Source of the DNA: Mesorhizobium sp. ES1-1
GTDB lineage: Bacteria; Pseudomonadota; Alphaproteobacteria; Rhizobiales; Rhizobiaceae
Direction of reading: 5' to 3'
DNA: 64,000 nt
NCBI RefSeq assembly: GCF_020164785.1
Contig: NZ_JAIUGX010000011.1
Coordinates: 1-64,000, forward strand
How positions within the stretch are numbered: the stretch's first letter is position 1; each line of letters opens with the position of its first letter. The translations under genes and the position numbers were made by a program. The notes beneath the pieces are model-generated. The model made no database searches and was not told the origin of the DNA. It was given only the letters and a program-made list of their open reading frames with translations. Positions 35,934 through 44,959 of this stretch are shown here, one piece after another.

Positions 35934-36908
35934 ATGGCCAACCGCCTGCCGCCCCTGAACCCGCTGCGCGCCTTCGAGGCAACGGCGCGCCATGGCTCGC
36001 TGACCAAGGCAGCGGGAGAGTTGAATGTCACGCATGGTGCCATCAGCCACCAGATCAAGGCGCTCGAGCAGTCGCTCGGCGTCAAGCTTTTCGAGCGCGC
36101 CGGCCAGCGGGTCAAACTGACGCCGCATGGCGCCGAGCTGCTGCCCGCCGTGTCGACCGCTTTCGACGGCATCGCCGCCGCAACCCAGCGGCTGACGCGT
36201 CCGGCAAGCAGTGGCGCGCTGTCGGTCTCGTGCGTGCCGGCCCTGCTGCTCTTGTGGATGACGCCGCGGCTCGGCAGCTTCACGGCGCAATATCCAGACA
36301 TCCAGCTGACGCTCATCCCGTCCAACGACGCAAGGGACGTGCGGGCGCAGCATATCGACGTCTGCGTTCACTATGGCGACGGCAGCTGGACCGATTGCTG
36401 GATGCGCAAATGGTCGGGGCTCGAGCTGTTTCCTGTGGTGAGCCCGACCCTGATCAACAACCGTCCGATCCGCACCGTGCGCGATCTGGCCGACCATGTC
36501 TTCCTGCATGGCGACGATGGGCGTGAATGGCACACCTGGCTGGCGGCGGCGGAAGCGCTCGACCTGGAACGGGGCCGACGCCACCATCTTGGCGACGCGC
36601 GCATGGCAACGGAGGCGGCCGTCCACGGCCATGGCGTGGCGCTCGGCGATTCCGTGACGGCCAGCGCTCTCCTGGCCAGGGGCATGCTGATCGCGCCATT
36701 CAGCCTGTCGGTGCCGGCCGTCGATGATTTCTATGTCGTCTGCCGCAATGAAATGCGGGCGGCGCCGGTCGTCCAGGTCTTCATCGACTGGCTTTTTGCC
36801 GAGAAAGCGCAGGCAGACAGCCGCGCCGACGCCCCGGTGGCCGGCCGCTTCGTCACCCGCCGCAAGCGACCGGCGCTCCGGGTTCTCGGCGGCAAGACCG
36901 GGGGCTGA
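35934..36908 (+). CDS. LysR-family regulator (GcvA type)
   Basis: 324-residue regulator. The N-terminal winged helix-turn-helix reads LPPLNPLRAFEATARHGSLT then AAGELNVTHGAISHQIKALE, the hallmark of the GcvA/AmpR branch. The co-inducer domain spans about residues 90-300. It is divergent from the agmatinase-type gene with a T-N11-A palindrome between, so it most likely controls that gene and the amino-acid importer behind it. The effector is unknown but should be the transported guanidino compound or amino acid. Confidence 0.9.
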   Translation: MANRLPPLNPLRAFEATARHGSLTKAAGELNVTHGAISHQIKALEQSLGVKLFERAGQRVKLTPHGAELLPAVSTAFDGIAAATQRLTRPASSGALSVSCVPALLLLWMTPRLGSFTAQYPDIQLTLIPSNDARDVRAQHIDVCVHYGDGSWTDCWMRKWSGLELFPVVSPTLINNRPIRTVRDLADHVFLHGDDGREWHTWLAAAEALDLERGRRHHLGDARMATEAAVHGHGVALGDSVTASALLARGMLIAPFSLSVPAVDDFYVVCRNEMRAAPVVQVFIDWLFAEKAQADSRADAPVAGRFVTRRKRPALRVLGGKTGG

Positions 36909-37046
36909 CGCGCGCATCCTTTCTGACCGGATGCAGGGTGTTCTTTTTGTCGGACCAGCCTCAAACCGGGCAGCGCTCCTATCAATTCGATGCTATGAGG
37001 CCTGTCGCGGTTTTGGATGGCAGGCAGTGAAGGCGAATGTTGAACC

Positions 37047-38351
37047 ATGGCTAAGACCGATATTGCGCGGCGCGTCTACAATCACACCTGGAAGCTCGAC
37101 CCGATCGTGCGCAGCCTGCTCGACACGGATTTCTACAAGCTCCTGATGCTGCAGATGATCTGGGGCATGTATCCCAAGGTCGACACCACCTTCTCGCTGA
37201 TCAACCGCACCACCTCGGTGCGCCTGGCCGACGAGATCGACGAAGGCGAATTGCGCGAACAGCTCGACCATGCCCGCACCCTGCGTCTCAGCAAGAAGGA
37301 AATGATCTGGCTCGGCGGTAATAATTTCTACGGCCGCAAGCAGATTTTCGAGCCGGAGTTCCTGGCCTGGCTGGCGAATTTCCGGTTGCCGGAATACGAG
37401 CTTTCCAAGCGCGACGGGCAGTACGAACTGACCTTCAGCGGACAGTGGATGTACACCACATTGTGGGAGATCCCGGCGCTTGCCATCATCAACGAGTTGC
37501 GTTCCCGCGCGGCGATGCGCGCGTTCGGACCGTTCGCGCTCGACGTGCTCTATGCCCGCGCCAAGTCCAAAATGTGGGCCAAGACCGAGCGGCTGAAGGC
37601 GCTGCCCGACATCCGCATCTCGGACTTCGGTACGCGGAGGCGCCACTCCTTCCTTTGGCAGCGCTGGTGCGTCGAAGCCTTGAAGGAAGGCATTGGCGAG
37701 GCGTTCACCGGTACCTCCAACGTGCTGCTGGCGATGGATACGGACCTCGAGGCGCTCGGCACCAACGCCCATGAATTGCCGATGGTGTTTGCCGCGCTCG
37801 CCAATTCGGAAGAGGAATTGAAACAATCGCCCTACAAGGTGTTGCAGGACTGGCAGCGCTATTATGGCGGCAATCTCCTGATCGTGCTTCCCGACGCCTT
37901 CGGCACGGCCTCCTTCCTGCGCGATGCGCCGGACTGGGTGGCCGACTGGACGGGGTTCCGCCCCGACAGCGCGCCGCCGATCGAGGGCGGCGAGAAGATC
38001 CTGTCCTGGTGGCGCGAGAAGGGCAAGGATCCGCGCCAGAAGCTGCTGATCTTCTCCGACGGGCTGGAGGTGGAAACGATCGAAGAGACCTATCGCCATT
38101 TTAAGGGCAAGGTGCGCATGTCCTTCGGCTGGGGGACCAATTTGACCAATGATTTCGAGGACTGCGCCCCGACCGAGACCCACAGCCTGGACGCCATATC
38201 GCTGGTCTGCAAGGTTACCGAGGCCAATGGGCGGCCGGCCGTCAAGCTGTCGGATAATCCAGCGAAGGCGACCGGAGACGAGAAGGAGATCGAGCGGTAT
38301 CTCAGGATTTTCGGCGAGAAAGACCGCGTGGAGCATCTGGTGAAGGTGTGA
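37047..38351 (+). CDS. pncB: nicotinate phosphoribosyltransferase
   Basis: Salvage enzyme joining nicotinate to PRPP to give nicotinate mononucleotide for NAD synthesis. It is 434 residues, the usual length for the proteobacterial type. Family stretches include LLDTDFYKLLMLQMIW, LINRTTSVRLADEID, SDFGTRRRHSFLWQ (the active-site region with the phosphorylatable histidine) and FGWGTNLTNDF (phosphate binding). It stands alone here but shares the region with nicotinamidase and a nicotinate-type hydroxylase operon, giving both salvage and breakdown of the same vitamin nearby. Confidence 0.95.
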   Translation: MAKTDIARRVYNHTWKLDPIVRSLLDTDFYKLLMLQMIWGMYPKVDTTFSLINRTTSVRLADEIDEGELREQLDHARTLRLSKKEMIWLGGNNFYGRKQIFEPEFLAWLANFRLPEYELSKRDGQYELTFSGQWMYTTLWEIPALAIINELRSRAAMRAFGPFALDVLYARAKSKMWAKTERLKALPDIRISDFGTRRRHSFLWQRWCVEALKEGIGEAFTGTSNVLLAMDTDLEALGTNAHELPMVFAALANSEEELKQSPYKVLQDWQRYYGGNLLIVLPDAFGTASFLRDAPDWVADWTGFRPDSAPPIEGGEKILSWWREKGKDPRQKLLIFSDGLEVETIEETYRHFKGKVRMSFGWGTNLTNDFEDCAPTETHSLDAISLVCKVTEANGRPAVKLSDNPAKATGDEKEIERYLRIFGEKDRVEHLVKV

Positions 38352-38415
38352 AGATCCGACCGCGTATTGTCCTCCGGCTAAGATGGAAATCTCGGATAGC
38401 GTGAGTTCCCGCCAA

Positions 38416-38570
38416 CCCCCCTCTGGCCTGCCGGCCATCTCCCCCGCAAGGGGGGAGATCAGCCTTCGCCTCCAAAGTCGCAAATCTTCGACGTCGCAAG
38501 AACGGCGCCGAACGGGCGATCTGCCAATCTCCCCCCTTGCGGGGGAGATGTCGGGCAGGACAGAGGGGGG
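38416..38570. repeat. RIME-like composite palindromic repeat, copy 1
   Basis: Outer arms CCCCCTCTGGCCTGCC and GGGCAGGACAGAGGGGGG are inverted copies. Each half also carries its own hairpin: ATCTCCCCCGCAAGGGGGGAG on the left and CTCCCCCCTTGCGGGGGAG on the right. About 50 bases of unrelated sequence lie between the halves. The architecture and length match the copy at 41483-41636. It resembles the rhizobial intergenic mosaic elements; naming is from memory. Confidence 0.85.
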
Positions 38571-38571
38571 T

Positions 38572-39987
38572 GTGAAGGATCTCGACGGGAGAGGATATTC
38601 CGTCTGGTCGGCTCTCCTCACGTCGTTTCTCCCCACCCGCGCCTTCGCTCACGCCTCCGATCGCGGGCACGTCCTGCTCTTGCCGACCGGCTACTATCTC
38701 GTGGGAGGCGCCGTCGCCGTCGCGATCAGTTTCCTCGTGCTGGCCCAGCTGCCGACGGATTGGCTCGACCGTTTCTGGCGCCGCCGCTTGCCGTTGTTCA
38801 CGCTCGACGACGGCGCCCGCACGGCCGTCAGCCTGGTCTCCTTTGCCGGCTTCGCCACACTTGTCGCCTCCGGGCTGTTCGGGAGCCGCGACCCCCTTTC
38901 CAACCCGCTGCCATTGGTGATCTGGACCATGCTGTGGGCAGGCCTCACGGTGATGCAGGGGATTTTCGGCGACCTCTGGTCATGGCTGAATCCGTGGTTC
39001 GGGCCTTACCGCCTTGTGTCGCGCCTTTTCGGCGTGAACGAGGACCGGGCATGGCGTCTGCCAAATTGGATCGGCTGCTGGCCGGCGCTCGTTCTGTTCT
39101 TCGCTTTCGCCTGGTTCGAACTGATCGATCCCGCCCCCGACGATCCGGCGCGGCTGGCCTGGGCGGCCGGCCTCTACTGGCTTTTCAGCTTCGTCGCCAT
39201 GCTGTTATTCGGGTACCGGGCCTGGAACCCGGCCGGCGAAGCCCTCACCGTCTTCTACTCGATGGTGGCGCGTTTCGCGCCCGTCGAACGCGACGAGAAT
39301 GGCCGGCTTGGCCTTTGCTGGCCCGGCGCCAAGCTCTTTGCGGCCGGGCCGCTGTCGGCCAGCGGTATCGCCTTCCTTCTGCTGGCACTATCTTCCGTTT
39401 CCTTTGACGGGCTGTCGAAGACCTTCTTCTGGCTTGGACTGTTCGGCATCAACCCGCTCGAATTTCCCGGCCGCACGGCCATGACCGGCAGCGGCACGCT
39501 CGGACTTGTGTTGACATTCGCGATGCTGGCCGCGATTTTTCTTCTGGCAGTCTGGCTTGGCCGGCTGCTTGCGGGGGGCGACCGGCCTTCCGGCCACGCG
39601 GCCGGTTTGCTGGTGTGGTCGATCGTACCGATCGCGCTCGCCTATCACATCGCGCATTATATGACCGCCCTGCTCGTCGACGGACAATATGCGCTGGCCT
39701 CCCTGTCCGACCCCTTCGCACTCGGCTGGAACCTGTTCGGCACCGCCGACATGGCGATCGAGGCAGGCATCGTGGCCGGCGCAGAATCCGCCTGGTGGCT
39801 TTGGAATATCCAGGCCGGCGCCATCGTTCTTGGCCATGTGCTCGCCGTCCTCGTGGCGCATGGTTTCGCCGCAAGGCTGAACCCTGTGCCGGCCCGCGCC
39901 GCGCTCAGCCAGTTTCCGCTCACCTTGCTGATGATCGCCTATACCGTCTTCGGCCTCTGGCTGCTCGCCACGCCGACGATTGGCTGA
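38572..39987 (+). CDS. multi-pass membrane protein of unknown function
   Basis: About 471 residues with around ten hydrophobic segments. The start chosen is GTG at 38572 directly after the repeat arm GAGGGGGG, which serves as a ribosome-binding sequence; this gives a short basic N-terminus and a signal-like stretch ending at RAFAHA. In-frame ATGs at 38548 and 38383 lie inside or before the repeat and would translate repeat sequence, so they are less likely. A faint likeness to membrane proteins sometimes labelled fenitrothion hydrolase is noted from memory. It is 150 bases upstream of a binding-protein gene on the same strand; no function can be given. Confidence 0.65.
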   Translation: MKDLDGRGYSVWSALLTSFLPTRAFAHASDRGHVLLLPTGYYLVGGAVAVAISFLVLAQLPTDWLDRFWRRRLPLFTLDDGARTAVSLVSFAGFATLVASGLFGSRDPLSNPLPLVIWTMLWAGLTVMQGIFGDLWSWLNPWFGPYRLVSRLFGVNEDRAWRLPNWIGCWPALVLFFAFAWFELIDPAPDDPARLAWAAGLYWLFSFVAMLLFGYRAWNPAGEALTVFYSMVARFAPVERDENGRLGLCWPGAKLFAAGPLSASGIAFLLLALSSVSFDGLSKTFFWLGLFGINPLEFPGRTAMTGSGTLGLVLTFAMLAAIFLLAVWLGRLLAGGDRPSGHAAGLLVWSIVPIALAYHIAHYMTALLVDGQYALASLSDPFALGWNLFGTADMAIEAGIVAGAESAWWLWNIQAGAIVLGHVLAVLVAHGFAARLNPVPARAALSQFPLTLLMIAYTVFGLWLLATPTIG

Positions 39988-40143
39988 GCGGTTGCTTCGG
40001 AAATAATGAATTCCCCGGGAGAGCGGCATTGCCGTGTCCCGACTTTGGTGATTAGTTTGTACACATGCAATTCAGGGTCTCCCCGCAAGGTGAGCCCGCC
40101 GCGTCCAGCCATTGGTCAAAACTCAAGAAACAGGGGAACCACC

Positions 40144-41448
40144 GTGACTGACAAGAATGGGTTTTTCGATCTCAGCACAACCGGGCTCACCCGCCGCACG
40201 GCGCTGAAGGGCCTCGCGGCCGGCGCCGGCCTCGCCGTCGCCCCGGGCTTCGTCCGCTACGCGCAGGCGCAGAGTTCGGCGCCGATCAAGATCGGCTTCC
40301 AGTCGCACCGCACCGGCATCGGCGCCGCCTATGGCCGCTGGTACGAGAAGACCACGGCGGCCGCGGTCAAGGCGATCAACGCAGCCGGCGGCATCAATGG
40401 CCGCCAGGTCGAGGTGATCATCGAGGATGACGGCACCGATCCGGGCCGCGGCGCCGAGATGGTCGGCAAGTTCGCAACGCAGCACAAGACGGATATCGTT
40501 TTCGGCACGCTGTTCTCGCATGTCGTCATCGGCTCGGCGCCCGCCGCCGGCGAAAACAAGATGCCCTATTTCGTCGTCAGCGAAGGCCACCATGTCGCCT
40601 CGACCAAGCTGAACCGCTATGTCTTCCAGCCGGGCATCACCGATGTGAAGAGCCAGATCCAGTCGATGGCGCCATGGATCGCCGGAAATGTCGGCAAGAA
40701 GGTCACCATGATCTACCCGGATTTCGCCTTTGGCTACGACCATCGCGACTATCTGCCGCCGGCGCTGAAGGCGCAGGGCGCCGACGTCATCGCGCAGATC
40801 GCCATCCCGCCCACGGAATCGTCCTTCACCAAGTATTTTCCGCAGATCCCGGCCGAGACCGAGGTCATCTACCATGTCATGGTCGGTCCGGCGGTCCTCA
40901 CCTTCGTCAAGGAGCTCGGCGAGTTCTACGGCTCCAACCGGCCGCAGCTGTTCGGTTTCATCGACTCCCTGGAGGCCACGGACATCAACAGCCCGGGCCT
41001 TGAATTCCTCGACGGCAGCCATTTCTGGGAAGGCTCGCCGCGCTATGCGCAGCCCGATGACAGCGACGCACAGAAAGCCTATCGCGCCGCCGTCGGCATC
41101 GATGACAATGGCGCCGCGGTCGGCGACGCAAAGGACGTTTCGACCGCCGCCCATATGTTCGGCTGCTGGGAAACGCTCTACGTCGTCAAGAAGGCGATGG
41201 AAGACGCCGGCTACAAAGGGCCGGAAGACCGGGCCAAGTTGGTCGAGGCGACCGAAGCACTGACCGCGTTCGCCGAAGGGCCGGAGCATCCGCAGGGGCC
41301 GAAGACCTTCAACGGCAAGATCCATCAGTGTTTCGGCATCCAGAACATCTCCAAGGTCGAAGGCGGCAAGCTGAAGGTGGTGCACAAGACCAAGATCGAA
41401 GATGGGCTTTACGAAGCCGAGGGGGATTACACGACGCAGGCGCTATAA
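40144..41448 (+). CDS. LivK-type ABC transporter substrate-binding protein with Tat signal
   Basis: 434-residue periplasmic-binding-protein fold I (Peripla_BP_6) protein. The GTG at 40144 follows CAGGGGAACCACC and gives an N-terminus with a twin-arginine signal, TRRTALKGLAAGAGLAVAPG, cleaved near AQAQ. The mature part starts KIGFQSHRTGIGAAYG, and AAGGINGRQVEVIIEDDGTDP is the ligand-lobe region of this family. LivHMGF genes follow after a 217-base gap filled by a repeat. The ligand could be an amide, a pyridine carboxylate or an amino acid; the nicotinate genes nearby make a pyridine carboxylate worth testing. Confidence 0.87.
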   Translation: MTDKNGFFDLSTTGLTRRTALKGLAAGAGLAVAPGFVRYAQAQSSAPIKIGFQSHRTGIGAAYGRWYEKTTAAAVKAINAAGGINGRQVEVIIEDDGTDPGRGAEMVGKFATQHKTDIVFGTLFSHVVIGSAPAAGENKMPYFVVSEGHHVASTKLNRYVFQPGITDVKSQIQSMAPWIAGNVGKKVTMIYPDFAFGYDHRDYLPPALKAQGADVIAQIAIPPTESSFTKYFPQIPAETEVIYHVMVGPAVLTFVKELGEFYGSNRPQLFGFIDSLEATDINSPGLEFLDGSHFWEGSPRYAQPDDSDAQKAYRAAVGIDDNGAAVGDAKDVSTAAHMFGCWETLYVVKKAMEDAGYKGPEDRAKLVEATEALTAFAEGPEHPQGPKTFNGKIHQCFGIQNISKVEGGKLKVVHKTKIEDGLYEAEGDYTTQAL

Positions 41449-41482
41449 GCTTGGCTATCCAGCAAGCGTGAGCGCCAGGCCG

Positions 41483-41636
41483 CCCCCCTCTGTCCTACCG
41501 GACATCTCCCCCTCAAGGGGGGAGATTGGATGTGGCTTCGGGTTTCGCCAATTACCAAAGTCGCCAAGTGGCCGCGGCCGCACGAGCTGCCAATCTCCCC
41601 CCTTGAGGGGGAGATGCCTGGCAGGGCAGAGGGGGG
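41483..41636. repeat. RIME-like composite palindromic repeat, copy 2
   Basis: Same architecture as the copy at 38416-38570: outer arms CCCCCCTCTGTCCTACC and GGCAGGGCAGAGGGGGG, and two inner hairpins of the C5-8/G5-8 type, CTCCCCCTCAAGGGGGGAG and CTCCCCCCTTGAGGGGGAG. It occupies the gap between the binding-protein stop and the livH start, so the transcript must fold there. It may act like REP elements that protect upstream message; that role is inference. Confidence 0.85.
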
Positions 41637-41665
41637 CGCCTCGCGCCACCGTAACCGGGTAGCCC

Positions 41666-42547
41666 ATGCACTTCGGTCCCCATCTCCTCCTCGCCGCCCT
41701 CGAAGGCCTTGTCACCTCGGCAGTGCTGGCGCTGACGGCGCTCGGGTTGTCGCTGGTCTTCGGCGTGATGCGCGTGGTCAATGTCGCGCACGGCGAATTC
41801 TTCATGCTCGGCGCGGTGCTCGCCTGGGCGATCACAACGGCAATCGGCGGCCATCCGGCGCTGGGTTTCCTCGCCGCGCTGGTGATCTCGCCGCTGATCG
41901 TCGGCGGAATTGCCCTAGTCGCCGAACGGCTGGTCCTGCGGCGTCTTGACTACAATCCGGAAGCCACCATCGTCGCCACGATCGGTATGCTCTACATCAT
42001 CCAGCAGCTGGCACTCACCTTCTACGGCCCGGAGGCGCGTCCGGTCGAACCGCCTTTCACCTATCGCATCCTTCTGCCCTGGTTCGGCTATTCCGGCTAC
42101 AAGCTGTCCGTCATCGCCACCTCCGCGCTGCTGCTTGTGGCGACATGGCTGGTGCTGACTCGCACCAGGATCGGCCTCGTCATGCGCGCCACGCAATATG
42201 ACAGCGAGACGGCGCAGGCCTTCGGCATCCCCGTCGATCGTGTCTATGGCGGCGTGTTCGCCCTCGGCGCCGTGCTGGCGGCGATCGCCGCTGTGCTGAT
42301 CGTGCCCATCAGCCAGGCCCACTATCTGATGGGGCAGGACCCGCTGCTGCTCTCCTTCATCGTCGTCATCATAGGCGGCCTCGGCTCGTTGCGCGGCACA
42401 ATCGTCGCCGCCTTGCTGATCGGCATGTCCGACGGCATCATCTCTATGTTCTTTTCGCCGACGCTGGCCAAGATCATCGCGACACTGCTGGTCGCGATGG
42501 TGCTGGTGTTCCGGCCCCAGGGCCTGTTCGGGACCGCAGCGCGATGA
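41666..42547 (+). CDS. livH: branched-chain-type ABC transporter permease LivH
   Basis: 293-residue inner-membrane permease of the hydrophobic amino-acid type. Family features are LGLSLVFGVMRVVNVAHGEF after the first segment, RTRIGLVMRATQYDSETAQAFGI in the cytoplasmic loop and IIGGLGSLRGTIVAALLIGM near the end. It starts 30 bases after repeat copy 2 and overlaps livM by 4 bp. With livM it forms the pore for the ligand of the preceding Tat-exported binding protein. Confidence 0.92.
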   Translation: MHFGPHLLLAALEGLVTSAVLALTALGLSLVFGVMRVVNVAHGEFFMLGAVLAWAITTAIGGHPALGFLAALVISPLIVGGIALVAERLVLRRLDYNPEATIVATIGMLYIIQQLALTFYGPEARPVEPPFTYRILLPWFGYSGYKLSVIATSALLLVATWLVLTRTRIGLVMRATQYDSETAQAFGIPVDRVYGGVFALGAVLAAIAAVLIVPISQAHYLMGQDPLLLSFIVVIIGGLGSLRGTIVAALLIGMSDGIISMFFSPTLAKIIATLLVAMVLVFRPQGLFGTAAR

Positions 42548-43506
42548 GCGAGGCTTCGCCTGTTAAAGCCTATGCCCTGCATGCCGGCGTCATCGCATTT
42601 CTGTTCGTGCTGAGCTTTGTGTTGCCGGCTTATTATCACGGCCTGCTTGCCCGGATCCTGGTGCTGGCGGTCTTCGCCATGGGCTACAACATGCTGTTCG
42701 GCTATGTCGGCCTGCTCAGCCTCGGCCACGCCATGTTCTTTTCCGTCGGGCTCTATGGCGCCGGCCTTGCCGTCATCCATCTTGGCTGGAGCGTGCCTTT
42801 GGCCTTTCTCGGCGGAATTGCCTGCGGCGCGGCCCTGGCCGTGGTCATAGGCCTCTTGGCGTTGCGCACCACGGGCGTCGCCTTCATGATCGTCACCATG
42901 ATGTTCGCCCAGGTCTTTTATCTCGTCATCCTTTACTTCGCGTCCTGGACGGGTGGCGACCAGGGCATGGTGGTGCCGCAGCCGGCGCGCGTGCTGACTT
43001 TCGGCGCAACCTCGCTCGACCTCACCGATCCGACGGTCCGCTACATGACGGCGCTGGTGCTGTTCTCGGTCGTGCTCCTGATCACCTTGGCGATCGTGCG
43101 GTCACGGTACGGCCGGGTGCTGGTCGCCATCCGCGAGAACGAGGAGCGAACGAGGATGCTGGGCTACAACACCTTCTCCAACAAGCTCGCCGCAATCGTC
43201 GTCTCCGGCGCCATCTGCGCCGCCTCTGGCGCCGCCTATGCGCTGCTGTTCGGCTATGTCGGATCGAGCTTCGCCTCGGTTCAGTATTCGATCCTGCCGT
43301 TGCTTTGGGTGCTGCTCGGGGGTGCGGCCACGACACTCGGGCCGCTGATCGGCACCCTGTTCATGTATTATGTCACGGACGTCACCAGCGCCTACACGTC
43401 CGCCTATCTGCTGATCGTCGGCATCGCGCTCATCGCGCTGGTGCTGTTTTTTCCAAAAGGCATCTTGGGCAGCCTGCGCCAGCGCTGGCTCGGGTGGCTG
43501 CCATGA
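42544..43506 (+). CDS. livM: branched-chain-type ABC transporter permease LivM
   Basis: 320-residue permease, partner of LivH. It shows NMLFGYVGLLSLGHAMFFS and RYGRVLVAIRENEERTRMLGYN, and the late LLGGAATTLGPLIGTLFMY that parallels the LivH repeat. It overlaps livH at its start and livG at its stop, each by 4 bp (ATGA), so all four transport proteins are translationally coupled. Confidence 0.92.
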   Translation: MSEASPVKAYALHAGVIAFLFVLSFVLPAYYHGLLARILVLAVFAMGYNMLFGYVGLLSLGHAMFFSVGLYGAGLAVIHLGWSVPLAFLGGIACGAALAVVIGLLALRTTGVAFMIVTMMFAQVFYLVILYFASWTGGDQGMVVPQPARVLTFGATSLDLTDPTVRYMTALVLFSVVLLITLAIVRSRYGRVLVAIRENEERTRMLGYNTFSNKLAAIVVSGAICAASGAAYALLFGYVGSSFASVQYSILPLLWVLLGGAATTLGPLIGTLFMYYVTDVTSAYTSAYLLIVGIALIALVLFFPKGILGSLRQRWLGWLP

Positions 43507-44228
43507 CACCGCTGCTGACCACCAAGGGCCTGTCACGCGATTTCGGTGGTCTGCGCGCGGTGGACAATGTGGATTTCACGCTGATGCCCGGTGAAATCCG
43601 CGCCGTCATCGGGCCCAATGGCGCGGGCAAGACGACCTTTGTCAGCCTGTTGAGCGGCCGCATCAGACCCTCAGGCGGCATGATCGTTTTCGACGGCGCC
43701 GACATAACGGAGCTGCCGGAATATGCCCGCGTGCGCAAGGGCATCGCCTACACGTTCCAGATCACCAGCATCTACGCCAACCTGTCCGTCTACGCCAACG
43801 TCGCGCTGCCCGCGCAACTGACGCAACGCCATGGGCATTCCCCGAGCGCCGTACAGGGCGCTGTCATGGATGCTCTCGAACGCGTCGGCCTCGCGGACCA
43901 GGCCGCCATGCTGGCCGGGCAGTTGTCCTATGGCCACCAGCGTCTGCTCGAGGTGGCGATGGGCCTGGCGCTGAAGCCCCGCCTGCTGATCCTCGACGAA
44001 CCGACACAGGGTCTGGCAGACAGCGAGATCGACAATTTCATTGCCCTGGTGCGCGAGATCGCGGCGAGCGCGACCGTGCTGCTGATCGAGCACAACATGC
44101 CGGTCGTGATGCAACTGGCCGATCGCATAACGGTCTTCAACATGGGCAGTATCCTCGCCGAAGGCACGCCGGAAGCAGTCCGCCAGAATGCGGCGGTGCA
44201 GGAAGCCTATCTCGGATCCGCCCCATGA
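43503..44228 (+). CDS. livG: branched-chain-type ABC transporter ATPase LivG
   Basis: 241 residues from the ATG at 43503. Walker A is GPNGAGKT, the signature region is the degenerate LSYGHQRLLEVAMGLA typical of LivG, and Walker B is LLILDEPTQGLADSE, followed by the switch histidine in LIEHNM. The start overlaps the livM stop and the gene overlaps livF by 4 bp. It energises the LivHM pore together with LivF. Confidence 0.92.
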   Translation: MTPLLTTKGLSRDFGGLRAVDNVDFTLMPGEIRAVIGPNGAGKTTFVSLLSGRIRPSGGMIVFDGADITELPEYARVRKGIAYTFQITSIYANLSVYANVALPAQLTQRHGHSPSAVQGAVMDALERVGLADQAAMLAGQLSYGHQRLLEVAMGLALKPRLLILDEPTQGLADSEIDNFIALVREIAASATVLLIEHNMPVVMQLADRITVFNMGSILAEGTPEAVRQNAAVQEAYLGSAP

Positions 44229-44959
44229 CCGGGATGAACGCCGGCGTTCCAGAGGCCGAAGCCTTGGTGATCTCGGGACTGGACTGCTTTTATGGCGAGG
44301 TCCAGATACTCCACGGCCTCGATCTTGTCCTTCACGAGGGCGAGGTGCTGTGCCTGTTCGGCCGCAACGGGGCCGGCAAGACGACGACGCTGAAGGCGAT
44401 CATGGGGCTGGTGCCGGCCCGGGTCGGCTCGATCAGGCTCGGCGGCAAGGAACTGACCGGCCTGCCGGCGCATGAAGTGCCAAAGGCGGGCGTCGCCTAT
44501 GTACCGCAAGGCAGGCGGCTGTTCGCCGAAATGACGGTGGCGGAAAACATCGAGATCGGGCTGATGGCGCGCCGCAAGGGAAAAGCCGTGCGGGAAAACG
44601 TCCTCGACCTTTTTCCATTGCTGCGCCAAAGGCTGCGGCAGCGCTCCGGCACCTTGTCGGGCGGCGAACAGCAGATGCTGGCCATGGCCCGCGCGCTCTG
44701 TCTCGAACCACAGGTGCTGCTGCTGGACGAGCCGACCGAGGGGCTGATGCCGTCGATGATCGCCAAGATCCGCGAGACGGTGGTGACACTGCGCGACATG
44801 GGCGTCTCCACCATCCTGGTGGAGCAGCGCGTCGATGCGGTGCTGTCGATCGCCGACCGCGTCTCGTTCATCGAAAACGGCCGCAACCGCGAGACGGTCG
44901 ATGTCGAGGAACTGCGCGCCGATCCCTCGGCGGTCAGGCGTTATGTCGGCGTGGGCTGA
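44225..44959 (+). CDS. livF: branched-chain-type ABC transporter ATPase LivF
   Basis: 244 residues with Walker A GRNGAGKTT, signature LSGGEQQMLAMARAL and Walker B VLLLDEPTEGLMPSM. The YVPQGRRLFAEMTV stretch is standard for LivF. It is the last gene of the transporter operon and abuts the converging antiporter gene with no gap, so the two transcripts probably share a termination zone inside coding sequence. Confidence 0.92.
   Translation: MTGMNAGVPEAEALVISGLDCFYGEVQILHGLDLVLHEGEVLCLFGRNGAGKTTTLKAIMGLVPARVGSIRLGGKELTGLPAHEVPKAGVAYVPQGRRLFAEMTVAENIEIGLMARRKGKAVRENVLDLFPLLRQRLRQRSGTLSGGEQQMLAMARALCLEPQVLLLDEPTEGLMPSMIAKIRETVVTLRDMGVSTILVEQRVDAVLSIADRVSFIENGRNRETVDVEELRADPSAVRRYVGVG

Noticed and set aside
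38416..41636. CRISPR array
   Set aside because: The repeats are two long composite palindromes about 3 kb apart with genes between, not short regularly spaced repeats.
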